This document shows positions 12,801 through 27,800 of a stretch of 64,000 nucleotides of DNA, piece by piece. How positions within the stretch are numbered: position 1 is the stretch's first letter; each line of letters begins with the position of its first letter. The stretch is taken from positions 9,388,857-9,452,856 of the forward strand of contig NC_088178.1 of the NCBI RefSeq assembly GCF_028769735.1, given 5' to 3'. Source of the DNA: Zonotrichia leucophrys gambelii (lineage: Eukaryota; Chordata; Aves; Passeriformes; Passerellidae). Position numbers and translations under genes: made by a program. Under the pieces are notes generated by a model, which saw nothing but the letters and a program-made list of their open reading frames with translations, was not told the DNA's origin and made no database searches.

Positions 12801-15792
12801 ACATATTTACCTCTGATTTAGAACAAGTGTGTAGGAATCTGATTCTTGTTTTGTTACCAACAATGAGCTATTTCTAATTTTAGTGGTTTGCATGGTCCTT
12901 TTTTAAAAAATGAAACTAAAATGTATAAGATGGCTGTTTCTTTATGAGGCTATTTGCATGCATAGTTTAATTAAGATGTGGTAATTTTAAGATTTTTTAC
13001 AAGAAAAATAGTCTTTGAAGTCTTTTATGTTTGGTGAATATACTCATTAAATGAGAAAGATTATGAAATAAATTTCTAATTAAACCAAAATGTTTAAATA
13101 GGTTCTTAGTGTCTAAATTAAAATTTTGATTTGAATTTAGGCCATATCCATAGCTTTAGTAGATGTAAAAGTATAAAACTGGCAAAAATTAAGTAACTGC
13201 TTTTTTGAGTTAAAAAATCTTCTTTTTGCAATAGAAAAATTCTATACATGTTCCACATTTGAATGTTTGATTCAAATCTCATACGAATTTCTTGCATTAA
13301 AATAAAGAGATGTTTTATTAATTAGAAAACTGAAAAGAAAACATAAGCCATAGGATGAATGTGGCTGATATTTCAACTCAAACATTAAGTAGCTGAACAA
13401 CATTGACATCAAACTAAAAAAATCTATAGTTATGTATTGGCAGTGGAAGTAAAGCTATTTTCACTAAGTTCTATAAAAACATTGCTGATAATCCTCTTCT
13501 AATTTTTACTTGATAAAAAAATCAGTGAAAAAATAGAAACCTAGGATGTCAGAATTTTTGTTTGAGGTACTCTCCTAAATAAGTAGAGGAAATAAAAATA
13601 GTCACCTACCTATGTATTGTCTTTGTTGCATCTTTTTGTGAGTGGTTTTTGATACTGTTCCTTTTTCCCTCCTACACTAAGTTCAGTCTTTTGTCTCTTT
13701 CTAACTCTCCCAAATCAGCATCCAAAACACCTTTGTGAACTGCTGTAGCAATCAAGTAAGCCCAAATGGTTCTTATTCTTACACCACAAAAAGCTTTCTA
13801 ATATTAGAATTAACTGTTAATTTCCCCTTAGATTTTAACTGTTCACCTAACTTTTGATATTGTCCTATTTCTTTACAAACTCCATTTGTTATTTTTCCTG
13901 TACTCCTGTAATAGGAAACCTCTAACAAAAATGGAATTAATGCATTTGAATCCATGCTCTAGCCACACAAACTGAATTTTCAGCATCTCATTCTCAGGTT
14001 AAGACATATTGCTTCAAAAGTTTGAATATATTTTACATATCCAAATGTGAATTAGCACACTTATTGATATTTGCAACATAAAAACAGTGTTATCAATCTT
14101 ATTATTAATGCATTTGCAATGTTTTTTGTTGGAGGGAGAGGAGATGCTGGCTGTTGTGTTTGTGCAGTGGCACAGCCATCCCATAACCAAGGGATGCTAA
14201 TAAACACAAACTGATTAGAGTGCCCCTTTTCCACTCTGGCTCTGTCAGAGCCGCAGAGACCGACCTTGAGGCTGCCCCACAAACCATGGCGGAGGCCCTG
14301 GCTGGGCATGGGTTTGGTGCCAGAGCTCTGGGCTCTTTGGATGGAGCTTCCTGGATGGTCCTCTGTAAACCCTCAACATTCATTTTGCTATTTTGTTCAT
14401 GAATACCTCAGAGCTAACCTTTCTGGGAAAAAATTTTTTTTCTTTTTAATCTAAATTTAATCTACTCCACTCTGTGATTAATTTGACTGAGTGGAATCCT
14501 GTGGTTGTGAACAGCCTTCTATTTTCAGCTGGGTGGGGAAAAAAATTGTTTTAAAATAGGTCTTTTAATGTTTATTTTCCCTTTGATTGCAGACAGTGTC
14601 CTTACACTCAGTAAATACTTCTGTAGCACTTTTCAACTTTAGTCCTTGCAGGCTATCTACTTAACATTCTCTCAGTGATGTTAACCTGTGCTTTCTGAGG
14701 TCAGAGGATATCAGCAATGACTTTATATGATATCCTTTTTTAGCTTTAGCTATTGATTAACTGATTTTATAAATGCATTTCTGTGACATTTTGTCATCAG
14801 TATCTTCATGATTTGATTTAAAAAAAAAGCACTTCTCTTTTTTCAGGAGCGGGGGTGGCAACCTTTAGCATTCTGTGTGGAAACTGATTTGTATTTTCGT
14901 TAGAGGCAGGTCTGAAAACAGGTGGCAGTTTAGAATTTTTGAATCATGTAATCATCTTTTATCCCAAATGAAGTTTGGGAATATTCCATGAAATAATGTT
15001 CTATAGGACCAGTTACCAGATTGCATTGTGTAAAAGTTCTTGTGCTGCAGCTTTCCTTATTTTCTTTCTTACAAATAACTAAACCAGAGAAAGTGTATAA
15101 ATTTATAAAAACTTAGAGTATACGTCACTATTAATACACACTGATTTTCTAGGCTGTTCTGATACTCTCAGTTACTATCTAAAGAAACACCAGTTAGTTA
15201 AATATTTTACTGCAATTTTGAATAATTTTGTAGCTGAATAATTACCCTAATAAGGTTAAAATATATTGTTGGTAATGCAGTGTGAGTTTAAGTTGTCAAT
15301 TCAGTTGATTGCCAGAGTCCTCTGAAAAATGAAACAAACATTAAATTTCCCAGAAAAGTCAGCAGATAGTGGCTCTTGGAAAAAACAGAGCTTTCGTATG
15401 TTTTGTAGGTTTCGGGAAATACTTTTTAAACTTTCTTGTAACTCAAAGAACATGGGATTATTCAGAAAAAAATGGACTGTATATAACTGTATTAACTCTT
15501 CATCTTATACTGTATGAAAAGAGAATGTTTATTTTTTTCCTTGCTGAGAAGTTTTTAGTAAAGATCACTGTAATTTTAGCATGGGAGAGGGTATATATAC
15601 TGAAACTTTTGGTCCCATCTGCTGCCTCCACACACTCAGGACCGTTTTTTTTTCTCTAGACAAGAATTGTACGCATAATTTTAAGTTCTTTGAGATACTA
15701 TCTCCTTCAGCAGCCTGGTGTGCAGGTATTCATAAACCTTCTCCCAGATGAGTATTTTTTTCCTTTTTTTTCCCCCTTTTTTATTTTCTTTT

Positions 15793-15794
<2 letters not shown>

Positions 15795-15828
<34 letters not shown>
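15795..15828. repeat. 34-base uninterrupted T tract
   Basis: The run has 34 Ts and lies next to further T-rich sequence from about 15756. A long T run can be the reverse complement of a retroposed poly(A) tail. The adjoining 200 bases at 15829-16030 do not resemble a SINE or processed gene that I know, so it is listed only as a homopolymer. Confidence 0.9.
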
Positions 15829-18800
15829 CTGGCAAGGTGGAAGTGGTGAGGGACCGTTAGAGCCGTGGTTTAGAAGGTAGGTGTCTGTGGGTATTGATGG
15901 GAAACAGTCGTTAGAGGAAAGCTGCATCACCACACAGGAAGAAGCACAAAACTCTTGAAAGCATTTTCTCCAGCTGTTGCGGAAGAACAATTTAGACAGT
16001 AGAACTTGAAAGCCACAGATCTTATACCTCATTTCTAGCTGAGAGGGTCCTTCCAGAAAAAGGACTGATTAGCTGCAGTCTTTTAAAAGCTCCCTCTCAA
16101 AGGCTCAGCAGTTTCACAGAAAAGATGGATCTAGCAGCAGGAAAACAATAAATTGCAAATGTGTAATCAAATTTATATAGGATGGTCTTCAAATTTTGCA
16201 ATGAAAAACACAAACTATGAAAGAAAATACTGAATATCTTATTTTTGAAACAGAATGTGTTTATTACAATAATAATTTATTACAAACCTGCTTGCCAATA
16301 AATAGTAGCTAGTGAAACTTCTGAAAAATTGCATTTAAAACCATTTCTGAGTGTAATTAACTTTCTCCCCCCCCCTTACCCCTGCCCAGTCACACAATTT
16401 CTTTATTCTTTCAGCTATTTTGCATTAAGTGCTGAGCAAAATTTCCCTCTGACTTGGAGTCATTCAGTTATCTGCAGGAGCTGTGAACTGAGAGCTTGGT
16501 TCCTCCTTCTTGCCCCACTTTCCTTAGACTGTCTCAAAAACTAGACAGACTATTTTTCCCAAATAAATGTCCAGTGTTCTGCCATCAAATAATTTCATCA
16601 CTTATTTCTCATGACATATTGTTGGTAGCTATTCCACTTCTAAAGGATTGCCCACTAGCACCCTTGGAATAAATATTTATCAACTTTTCTTTGAAGTATG
16701 TATTTGGAGACAAAGCAGACCAGCATGAGCTTTAAGGCAGTATTTTTCTTTCAAGTGAGATTTAAGGGAAGCAATATTATAGTTTATAAGAGTAGTACAT
16801 GATTCACTTAACTGATGGCACATTTTATAGTCCCACTTCTGTTACTGACCTGTTACATCACCATAGGCAAGATATTTCATCTCTGCTTTTGTCCTTTCCA
16901 AGGCAAGGGTGGTCACTACTTTTTGTTTAAGCTGTACATTTTGAAGCAACATTTAGTGAATTCTGTCTTGTGTGGTGAATGTGTGTTCATATGTGATGTC
17001 ACATCTTGCAGTTATATCTTTTGTCATAATTTTGCAGGATTTAGGGGGTTTTTTTGCAACAACTCAGAGTGACATTTGTCTAGGGAAAGCAGCCTGTCCC
17101 CACCCAAACCCCAAGAAGAAGCCATGGCCCAATGGTCTCAGAGACACCCGAACCCAGGTGTCTCAAGCACACAGGAACTTCTCCTCCTCAGTGACAGAAA
17201 ATTTGAGCTGCACTTGGGGTGTCAGGATTTTAGACCCATTCTGAAGCAAAGAAATGCCCCAAAAATATTTTCCAAAAATTAACTACCTTCTAAGCCTGTA
17301 GCAGTCTCAAATATTCAAGTGTTTTTTTCATGCTCCCTCTGTGGTGCAAACCTCATGCTTCTCTATGTGCTATGTATTTCCATAACTTAATTTATAATAG
17401 TTGGGTTTGAGCTGCTTGTGATATCTTGAATTGATAAACATTTGTAATTTAAGAGGTATACATTTTATCTAGGAGCAATATGCATAATTTCATATGCTGA
17501 AGGATGAAGAAGAAGGTAGAGATGTGATAGTTCACACACATACAGAGACACAAACTGGCAAATTGTGCTAGAGGAAGAAGCTGGGGGGCCTAACTGAGAA
17601 AGGGAAACCTAATGATGGCAGACAGGATTATTTTGATCATCTTTGGTATTCAGGATATGAAGGCAGTAATAGACAGGAAAGTTCCTCTCTATATGTATAG
17701 GTAACTTCATTTGCAAAATAATCTGTACTTCTACTGTAGATTACTTTGGTAATTTCTAGCTACAGTCATAGGAAATGAGGCACATGTGGGTTTTAGATGA
17801 TATTGTTTTGGTGTCTTTCTTGAGAAGGGGGAGATCATGGTACAGTTGTTTAAAAAAAGGCTCCTGGATGGCAATAGTGATCCAGAAAGCTTTGTCATGG
17901 CTAGACAGATCTAAGCACATGTGTGTCAGCTGAAGAAAAGGACCAGGATAAGGTAGAACACTGAATAGTCTGGAATTCTTTATTATATTTAGCCTCTGCA
18001 AGAATAATCTTAGAAAAGGCAACTTTTCTATGGTGCAGACAACCCCAGAACTATAAAAATACATAGATGATGATGCATTTGGTATGCATTAGCTTGACTT
18101 TAATGTTGTGACCCAGAAACACTCTTTCTCATACTGACAATCTGTTTTTTATGTGAAGGGGAAAAGTAATGGGGCTAGTATATACCTACCATAGTGCAGA
18201 TGTTGCTATTTGATACAAAGAACCAAATTGACTATGCTGTCTTTACTGGAAATCCTAGTTAATGTTTTGCTTGTGTTAATATTTCCATGTGCTGATCCTC
18301 TTGGGCAACACCTCAAAGTACTTGTGTTTCATTGCTAAAAAATTTTAGTCTCATTGAAAATCATTGGGATTTGAATTTTTGCGGTTGGTTGTTATGTTTT
18401 GTTTCAAGTTTCACCAATTGCTACATCAGAGCAATACATAAAACAAGGGATTTAACTTCTTTGGGCAGATATCCAAAAGGTATGTGGTCTGAAATGTGGG
18501 AAGCAAGACTTGACTCTCTTCTCTGCCAGAGATACCAATGTCATTTTGAACAAGCCTTTTAATATTTCTGTTCCTCACATCTCCAGTAAGGAAAGGAAAA
18601 TTGAGGTAGTTCTCTGCTTGGAAATACCACCTTTCAGAGGCCACTGTATTTATGCTTGTATGTCAAACATCTTTGGTTGCCTTGTTTCCTAAACAATCTG
18701 TTCCTGCATTCTGAACCAGTATTGTAAATTTGCAGAAGAGAGTTCTGCTGAGGTCTGCACCTTGGGAGGTGCATCAGGTGCTAATTCTGTTGTGAAAGGG

Positions 18801-21800
18801 TCATCTGAGAAATATTTTAAAAGGAATGAAATTCTGTGTCATTATCATTTTAACTCTTCTAATTCAACCCCCAAAGAAAAATGAGTACCTAGACATTTTT
18901 CCCTTCCACAGTGGGATGGGATGGGAGGTGATGCTCTTGTGTGCCTGTGTACTTCATACATGAGTACAGTGACACACTGGAGATGTATACTTTTATATGA
19001 GCAGATGGTATCTGTCCATAACTCAGGCAGCCTGTGAAAGCCAAAAAGCTTCTGAAAATCTTCCAAAAATAATGACTTGTTCTCCAAGACAAACTTACTC
19101 AGGATGCAGTTACCAGACAGAACTCAACATTCTGTATTAAGAGAAGCTGTTTGAGCAAAGGCAGTTATTACAATGCTTGACATTTTGAAAATGAAATTGA
19201 TGGATTCTTCTCACGGCTGGAGCAGACACTAATGGAAACTCCTGTGAGAGTGCTGAGAGCATTTGAAGGAGCCGCTGGAGAGCTGAAACAGCACAGCTCC
19301 ACAGCACAGCTCCTGCTCTGGGGCTGCTGGTGCATGACTCCTCCCCACACCCATAAAATCATCCAGTGAGGAATCTTAGTTGTTGCCAAAACATTTAAGG
19401 GGAAAAGAAAGATGATGCATGCTATTTCAGCCCCCTCTTTTTTTATGGTTTAGAGCAAACTTATGGAAGTTTGCTTTCAAATCCCCTTCTTTGAAAAACT
19501 GGTGGAAATTTAGTGTCAGGGGAGTAACAAGATTAGGTGACCACAGATATTTGAAGGGTTGGGGAACACTCATATTCCTTTGGCTGCCAATTTTTCTATA
19601 AATTCCCTTTGAAACATTGCTCAAGGGTGTAGGCAGACAAAATTTTAGTTGTTAAAGCAAGCAAAAGAGCACTGCACACTCTTGTTGTCCTTTGCCTCTG
19701 CTAACTCATTGAGCCCAACTTAAAGTAAAATTCAGATACTTGTCTGCTGGGATTTCAAATAAACCATCTGGCTAAGCAATGTGATAATTAAGTGTCTTGT
19801 ATTCCATCCCACTAAATTGTCATTTAAAACAACAATGACAACACTTTAGTAGTTGAAGTTTTTTAAATATTTTTTTAAATTCTATGCAGATCATATTTAA
19901 ATCTCAAAGCCTGGGTAGCTGGGCTATCAGACAGACTCTTCATTTTGAAATGCTGACACACATTAGTTAAAATCTCACAGATACTATAAGGGACTGAATA
20001 ATTACTCATTAAACAAAACTAAAACAAACCAGAAAATCCCCCAGTACTAAACATAAAAACTTCAACGGGCCTTCTTTGGAAAGCATTCTTGGTTTTGCAC
20101 AAGTATTTATTATTCCTTAATTTTACTGAATGGGTAGGAAAAAGAGTTTCCTTGTACTGTTTGCAAACTGCTCATAAACTCTGTGCAGTTAAATTTGTTT
20201 TGTGGTTGTTCCCTGTTGACACTTAAAACTATTTGAAAATACATGGCTAAAATTCTGAATTTTCCAGTACAAATGGTGAAATTTGGAAGAATTTATTATA
20301 TTTTAATGCTATATAAATATTGTGGAGTAATAAAGTTCCAGAGCACTGACCAAGCATTGGGCAGCTCTGAGCTAGAAGATAAGAACACAGGGCTGAATGC
20401 AATTTCACCAAAGTTTCCTCTTTACACAGACCCCTCTGAACACAGTACAAGCTGTTCCTCACAGTACCCCCCGATGGAGCAGTTGGAGAGTTGCTGAGTG
20501 ACTGAAAAGTGCTGGCTTACTCTAATAATTCTAATAAACTAGGTGAGGAAACTTGTGATAAAGTGTTACTGGAAAAATAATATCTTTACCGTTTCTATTG
20601 ATTTTTGTGATTGGCACAATGAAAAACATAAATATTTTTATTTTCTGTGGGTAGACAGACATAGGGTAAGAATAGGTATGAAAATCTCATATATTTCATT
20701 CTTTAGCTGTAGTGAAGTAGAGAAGGAATGGATAGATACTGCAAAGTAAATTTATAACAAATCTTTTTCTAGGGAAGAGTCAAATGTTTCAATCTTCCAC
20801 ATCATAATTGAATGCCCAAACCAAAGGTGTCTATAGAAACAACTTCTTCTGTAGCCCAATAAATTTCTGAGGTCAAGAAACTAAGTAGCTCACTGCTTGG
20901 CTCTCAACAAATGGGAGCCATGATCTCACTTGGCATTGGATAAAATGAGGGAGCAGCAGGCTGCCAGAAAAATAGCAGCAATTCTTACTGGTGCTGGGAC
21001 TGCAGCTCTGAACAAATGTTGGTGAGACAGTCTCAGAAGTGAGATGGAACCAAATGAGGACACATTATTAGGAAAAACACATTGCAATTTACAGTCTAGT
21101 CCTGAACTGAATAATTATCATATGGTGCTAATACCCATTTCACTCTTCTGTGAAGCAGGTCTGGGATTTAACATCTTGAGATTGGCTTAATCTAAAACAT
21201 ATGTGTTTTCTTTTATTTCACATATGTGTTCTGCATTTCCCTTTTTCCAAGAGCTAGGATCAGCATGATAATATGCTGTGATGAGAGAAATACAGAGAGA
21301 ATTGTTGTGATAGAGCTACAGAAACAATATGGGACCGACAGGAAAATGCGTGCGTTCTCTTTTATGGGTTTATTTTGTGGTCCAGACGGTGCTTCTATTA
21401 AGATTAGAAAGAAAAGTTTCCCCTGTTGGTCATGCTACATGTGTATATATGTCCCATCCCCCAAAAAAGCTTTAGTAACTTAACTGAACATTTACTACAT
21501 TTGCAGCATAGGTTGAAGCATCCTGAAATGATAAACCCTAAACATGTGTCTGTTTTCTACCATGGGGATACTGTAAAGGAGGATTCTGTCACAAAGCTTG
21601 GGATCACTTAGATTTTTGTGGGTCTTTGTGTCTGGATCTATTTAAATCTAGCATTATAAGACAAAGGACTGAAATAGTTTTTTTAAAAAGAAAAGGATGA
21701 TTTATAGCATTAGTTTATCAAAGTGGAATAAAAAAAATATATATAACTTGAAAAGCATTTCATGGAAAGATGTCATTTCCTTTCAGTACTAAAATATAAG

Positions 21801-24800
21801 TCTATCCCATAATATATTCTTTTGTTATGTAGGGCTGCACTAGACTATACTACAAAATAAATTAATTCCCTGTCATTACAATGTGGTATATGCAATTCTT
21901 GCAGAATTGTTTGTCCAACACAATTTTCTTTCTAGTCAGAAACCCCCTAACTGTCACGCTGAAACTGTCTTTTCTGGCAAAAGAGGCTCCCTTGATCAGT
22001 GCTACATACCCACAAGGGATTTTCTTTTGTCTTCTTTGGTCATAAGGTTGCCTTACTGTGTGAAACTAGTTCAGTATGGTAAATGAAGTCTCAGCTGAAA
22101 ACTCATTATACATCATTATGTAGCACGGTGCCTCTCCCCAATGTGTTGTTTCCTTTTGCTAGAACCTCTGCTTTTAAATAAGTGAATATGGAAAGTACAT
22201 TTGAACTATAAATAGTCTGTAAAGGAAAATCCAGAAAAGATACTTGCTATCTTTTCTAAAAGGAATCAAACATCTTTTATGTGTTTGAACCATTGCATTT
22301 GCATGGAAACTCCTCTTTACCCTCATGAGAATTCTAGGGAATTTATTGGATGTATTTGAGCATGCTCACTGGTGTTAGGAAGTAATGACAGAGGTTATCT
22401 ACACAAAACCTCCTATTTGATCTAACTGACAGCTTTCTTTAGTCTTCAAAAGACTGCAAACATAAAATTCTCTTTTATTATAACATGCATGTAACAAGTC
22501 GGGGAAGAGCATTAAATTCTGCTGTGTAATTAATATTGAACACGGAGTCTCTGTGCTGATACTCTAAATGGAAAGAGTTGGAAAAGAAAATGAATCATCC
22601 TGGTATCAGCCTGCACAAATTGAGTGGAGGAAAAGTTTCAGTACCTGGCTTTAGGCAGACACTTAGGTGGTCGCCTGCTGTGCTGCCCAAGGGCTGAGCC
22701 TTGTTGCTGAGCATTGACCAAACACAGTGAGGCAGAGAGGCCACAAAATAAACCATGCAGCCACACCTTCACCAGAATGTGACATACATAATGGGAGAAA
22801 TGTGCAGCAGTGCAGGCTCTTCTCTTTCCTTATTTTTTAGGGTGTCATTTCAGGGACTGAGTCTTACTTGTATAGATCAAGCTAGAAAAGTCTAGCCTAG
22901 ATTGGCCTCAAGAACATTATTTTCTGAAGCTTTTTTGCATCTAAAATGGTAATCCTTATGCAGCCAGCACTGCAGTTCAGCATGGCCTCTGCTGAAAGAA
23001 TAGTACATAAGCTGTACATTGTTTACCAGTAGTATACAGTGATTAATTTGTTTGGTCTGAGATGATACCCCAAAGTGGCATTTGCCAAATAAAAGTGATT
23101 TGCATTTTGGTCTTAAGACTGTTACTGCTCAAACAGAGGAATGGATTCTTTGCAGCACAGTCTCTAAATCTGCATTCAGAGACCTTATAGAAACATTCTT
23201 CAGATACAGAAATTCACAATTAATCTTTTGTTGTAGTGCTACCCAAATTGAATTTCTTTGGCCACTGTGTTGCATAAAGTATGAACATATAGTTTTATTA
23301 TTCACTGGACAAATGTTTGAATTTTATTGAGCAAGTGGATTATCCGGTGCAGAAATGCATGTTCTAAAGATGGACCGAAATCTATGGATTTGTGTACAAA
23401 GGGAGTGGGTAGCAAGGAAAGTTCAGTATCGTTTCTTCTGGCTGACTATTAAAATGTGCAAGCTTAATTTTTTTGCCATTGTATTGTCATTTGACTTGAA
23501 AACATTTAATGATGGATGGCTAAGCTTGTGTTATTGTATATACAAACATGTTTGTCAATTTCTTTGTTCTCTGAAATGAACCAAACAGGAAACTGCATGT
23601 CAGGTCCTTTGATGGTGTGTCTTCTTATCATAAGTAGGAAAGTCTGCATTCAAGTCAGTATTTTTTCCATCACCTGTATTCAAGTTCTATGTCCAAACCC
23701 CCCTACATTTTAGAAGTCAGCATAAATCTATCCCATACAAATATTTCATTTATGTTATGAGAAAAGCAACAAAAATTAGTCTTAGTTATTCTGAGTTAAA
23801 ACTGTGTTTTAGCAAAAGGAAACAGTTCCAGACAAAAACATAAACATTCTTTAATATCCATATGGTTTATCTTTCTGAGAAGCTAGGGAAAGCTTGATGC
23901 CTTACATCCATTTACAAGTACTTAAAAGCCTTCTAGCTTCTAAACTTTTCAAACTTTAAAGCCTTTTTAACTTTTCAACTATTCAAAACTTAAATTGCAG
24001 GCAACTGCCTTGGCAACAAATGCATAATTTATGTGATGGGATTCCATGTTCAAATTCTGCGCTTCTGCAAATTATATGTGTGATGTTAGGAAATAAAGCT
24101 CTTCCTTTTAAAGAGGTTGTTTCACATTGGATAATAAGGCATTTCAACAATTGTTTTTAAGCCATCTGTTAAAATAGAACGAGTTGTTTCAGGGTTGGTA
24201 TTTCAGAAGCCTGATTTTGCTTCAGCCTTCTCTCTGAAGAGAACTGCTGTGCAGGAGAAAAAAGTGGATCTATATGGAAGGTACTGCCAAGAGAAAACAA
24301 AAACTAAGAACAAGAAAAAAATGTTTAAAAAATTGAGAACATATATTTTTCTTGTAAAGAGAGTGCATTCACAATTTCCAAGTTTAAAACTCAAGCAAGA
24401 GAAGGACCAACTGGGCTGTCAGACTGACAATTGTGTAACAAGCAGTTAATCCAGGCTGGCCCGGGGGACATCATCTGCTCCTCCTCTCAGAGACTGCACA
24501 GCACTTCTAATACCCTGTAACAAGCTTAAACCCATGATAAAAGATCTGTGGTCACAATTACAGTGTGCCACAGCAAGAAGGCAGGAGACTCAGCAGCTTT
24601 ATTGCTCTCACAGGCCATGGCAGTGGCAGGGACTTGCTGAGTGAAATTTCCAGGTGAGCCTCAGGTGTGAGGCTGGCTCTGTGTGAGCAGGGGAGTCCCA
24701 CAGCCCCACTTGTGCCAGGCAGTGATCCCTGTGGGGAAATGCCTTCCTGGCTGCAATCTGGCAATCTGTAAGTGCCTGAGCCAAGCATCACACAAACTTC

Positions 24801-27800
24801 AAGGATTTTTATATCAGCCAAAGGGTTCTGTTCCTATTTCTAGCTACAGCTACTTTTCTTGAGAAAAATACCCTAGGAGTTAGCTAATGTGTCACCTTGG
24901 GGAAAGTGCTGGGGGAGAATAGGTGATGGAAAGAAAAGCTGCTAGGTCCTGCAGCAGTCAGTGAGAGTGCTGGAGCAAGGGGGAATACAAGCTTAATACA
25001 AAGGTCCTATTGAACCGTTTTGTCACCACCCTCACAGGATATACTAACAAACTGTGTGGTTTTAGAAAAATGTGTTCTGTCTGCAGAGAGGTGCCTCTTG
25101 CTCCATACCCCTCCCCACCAAGCAGTTAGGTCAGACATACAAGGCTCTCTGGATTTTGGTTGCTGTGGCCATGAAGTATGGGACTAGAAAGAGAAGTAGG
25201 AAGGGGATTTTCTATGTTTTGCTGAACATCAAAGCCAATCCACATCTAACATCAGCAGCTGGCTTCTGTTATTGTTGAATGAAACAAAAAACAGAATTCA
25301 AGAACACTTGTATCATTAGGACAGTCTCCCCATTAAACACTTCCCAAAATAGTCAGGTAATAAAAAGCTAAAAATAAATGTTAACTGCAAATTTGAGATA
25401 TTTAAGTATTAAGCATTTTGCTTTGTGCATATTTCTGAAAGAGGCCTGCTTTGGAATAAATAATGCTTGAACAAATCAGTTTTAAGGTTGTTGTAAATCA
25501 TGCATATGTTAGCATTGGCTTGTTTTAATTGATACTTCATTAAACTAGTACGTATTAGCCTGGCTTTGGTCTTTCTAAGCTGCTCTGAACTTTCAGAAAA
25601 CAGATGATCAGGTCATATACTAGGCCTTTATTAACAACACCTTTGTAGCATTAATACTGAAGTTGAGCACCTTTTTATACCTGACACTGTGCATTCCTAT
25701 TTTTCTGTTATTACCTTAACACGTGGTAATAAGACTGACAGAACCTCACAGCCAGGCTCTCTGCACAGGCTGAGAAAACAATAGCCCACTAGGTTTTATG
25801 CCTCTCTCACCAAAACACTGGTAATTTGAATTTACCCTTAAAAAGTTTGATGCCTCTTTGATTGTTAAATCAAACCCTGTTTATTAAGCAGTGTGTGTTT
25901 GATAGGTGTCTGTCTCCAGATGCCTGGTTCTCATTACTTCAGATATTTAACTTGAATGATTGGTCAATTCCCATGAATGATTTAAAGAATTTGATATAAG
26001 CTGAAATAAGTTAAATGCCTAATTTTAAGCATAGATAATTGAGTGACCCACTTCCTTTCTGCTTAAGATGTTCAAAGAGGCTTAGTTTCAGTTTCTGATG
26101 GATGTGTTGCTGTTTTATCCAACTCTCTTAATCCCAACCTTATATAAACCCCATACTGGTATTTCTAAGCAGAGACAGAGATGGGAGTTTCTGTGTGTAT
26201 GCTCAGAGGGTGAATGTCATTTGGCAGCAGCCTGAAAACTTTGAATCAGACTTAGTGGTGTTCTATGGGCCTGAGAGGGGTACAGCCTCCTGTGGAGGGG
26301 TGCAGAGAAACATTCCTTGTGCACTGTGTGCCAGAGGGTGATGGAGCTGCTGGATAAAGCACCTGCTCTGGTACTCCAGTCCATTCAGGCCCAGCTTTCA
26401 CTGTGGCAGTTCCCAGGCCTTAACCTGCTCACTTCCCAAGTGAATTGCTGCAGAACTCAGTGGGTTTACATTCAGACAGGAATGTTTTTATCACTATCTT
26501 AAAGAATTACCCTTTCAGTGGTGCTGAAAAAGAACAGTGGTCCTGTGATCCTTGTCTTCAGTAATGTTATGTCCTCTCCACACTAGCTCACAAATTATGT
26601 AAGCCCAGGACCCCAGAAGGTCAGCTCTGAATCCATTCTTTTCCCAGTGTGAGAAGCTCTCTCCTTGGATTTCAGCTCCACCCACTCTAGAGATAAAGGC
26701 CAAATGCTAAGGTTTGAGAGGGACTGGGCTTGTACAACTGGAGCTGGGTGATGTATAATAGTCTGTGACTGCTTTCCAGTTCTAAAGATAGTGATTCTTG
26801 AGCTTTGATGGAAATAATTCTGGAGCACAGCTATAACTGGCATTGATCCAGTGTGGCTCAGTGCATTTTAAAGGATTGCCTTATTGGAAACTATGCCATC
26901 CAGTATGTGGCTTACTCAAACAAGCTTTTCTATGAACACCAGAGTGCAACTTTATGGACCCTGTCAGTCCAATGGATTTACATTCCACATCATTAAACTC
27001 CTTCTGCTCTTATTTTTTTGTTTTCTTTCACTTTCCCTGCTTCTTTCTCCATGACCCCTTTGCTATGCTGCCAGGTATCCCTCCATCTCTTCACCTTGCT
27101 GGGCTGAAAATAATTCTGCAGAATTATTAGTATATTTGGTTACTGTGAGTGTAATGTAAATGATAGTATAGGTTTTCATCTCTAAAAATTTAATGCAAAT
27201 ACCAAACAAACTGAAATATACTACAATTTTTCTGGTCGGCTTTTCAATTGCCTTTTCCCCACAATCTTTGAGGTGGTTGCAGTGCATCCAGATCTTAAAT
27301 CATAGCAGCTCTGAGTAAAAGAAACAGAGTTGTGAAAACTGAGAATATTGGAAAACTAAGCAGCAAATAGTTTGCTGCAGCACCTAAGAGCAATGACTGA
27401 TTTAGAGAAAATGTCTGTCTGCTTGCTGGGGGTGGTATTAAAGCACTTAACTTCTCCTGCTTTATTGGAAGGAATGAGCAAGTTTTGATATAAAAGTGCT
27501 GGCACTTTTTCAGCCTCAGTAAACTTTTACAAAGCTTTTGTGAGTTTTAATATAGCCATAAAGCAATGGAAGTTTATACCATATCCTAAGTTTGTATACT
27601 GTATCTCAGGTTCAAGTGATATTCTGGAAGCCCTCAAGCTTATTCAGAAAATTGACTTGGTTTCTTGTGCATGAGCACTTTTCCAATCTGCTTTACAGTA
27701 AACTTTTTGATTGCTGAGATTTTTTGTCCACCATGACTAAAATAATGTTAGGGTTTTTTTTTTTTATTTATTTCTTGTCTAAGCCAATTCATTTCATGTT

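Larger units (their letters stand above)
6217..15794. other. AT-rich non-coding DNA, no gene seen
   Basis: No supported gene. Notable local structure includes a G-rich purine tract near 7121-7147, a short perfect hairpin at 8459-8478, a near-palindromic ATC repeat at 9789-9816 and a small GC-richer patch near 14220-14360. The 135-codon open frame at 11953-12360 has no recognisable domain and lies in ordinary AT-rich DNA. Confidence 0.65.

Noticed and set aside
14220..14454. Short open frame starting at CCATGGCGG (14286)
   Set aside because: The start context is good, but the frame is only about 38 codons, has no known content and the neighbourhood has no promoter signature.
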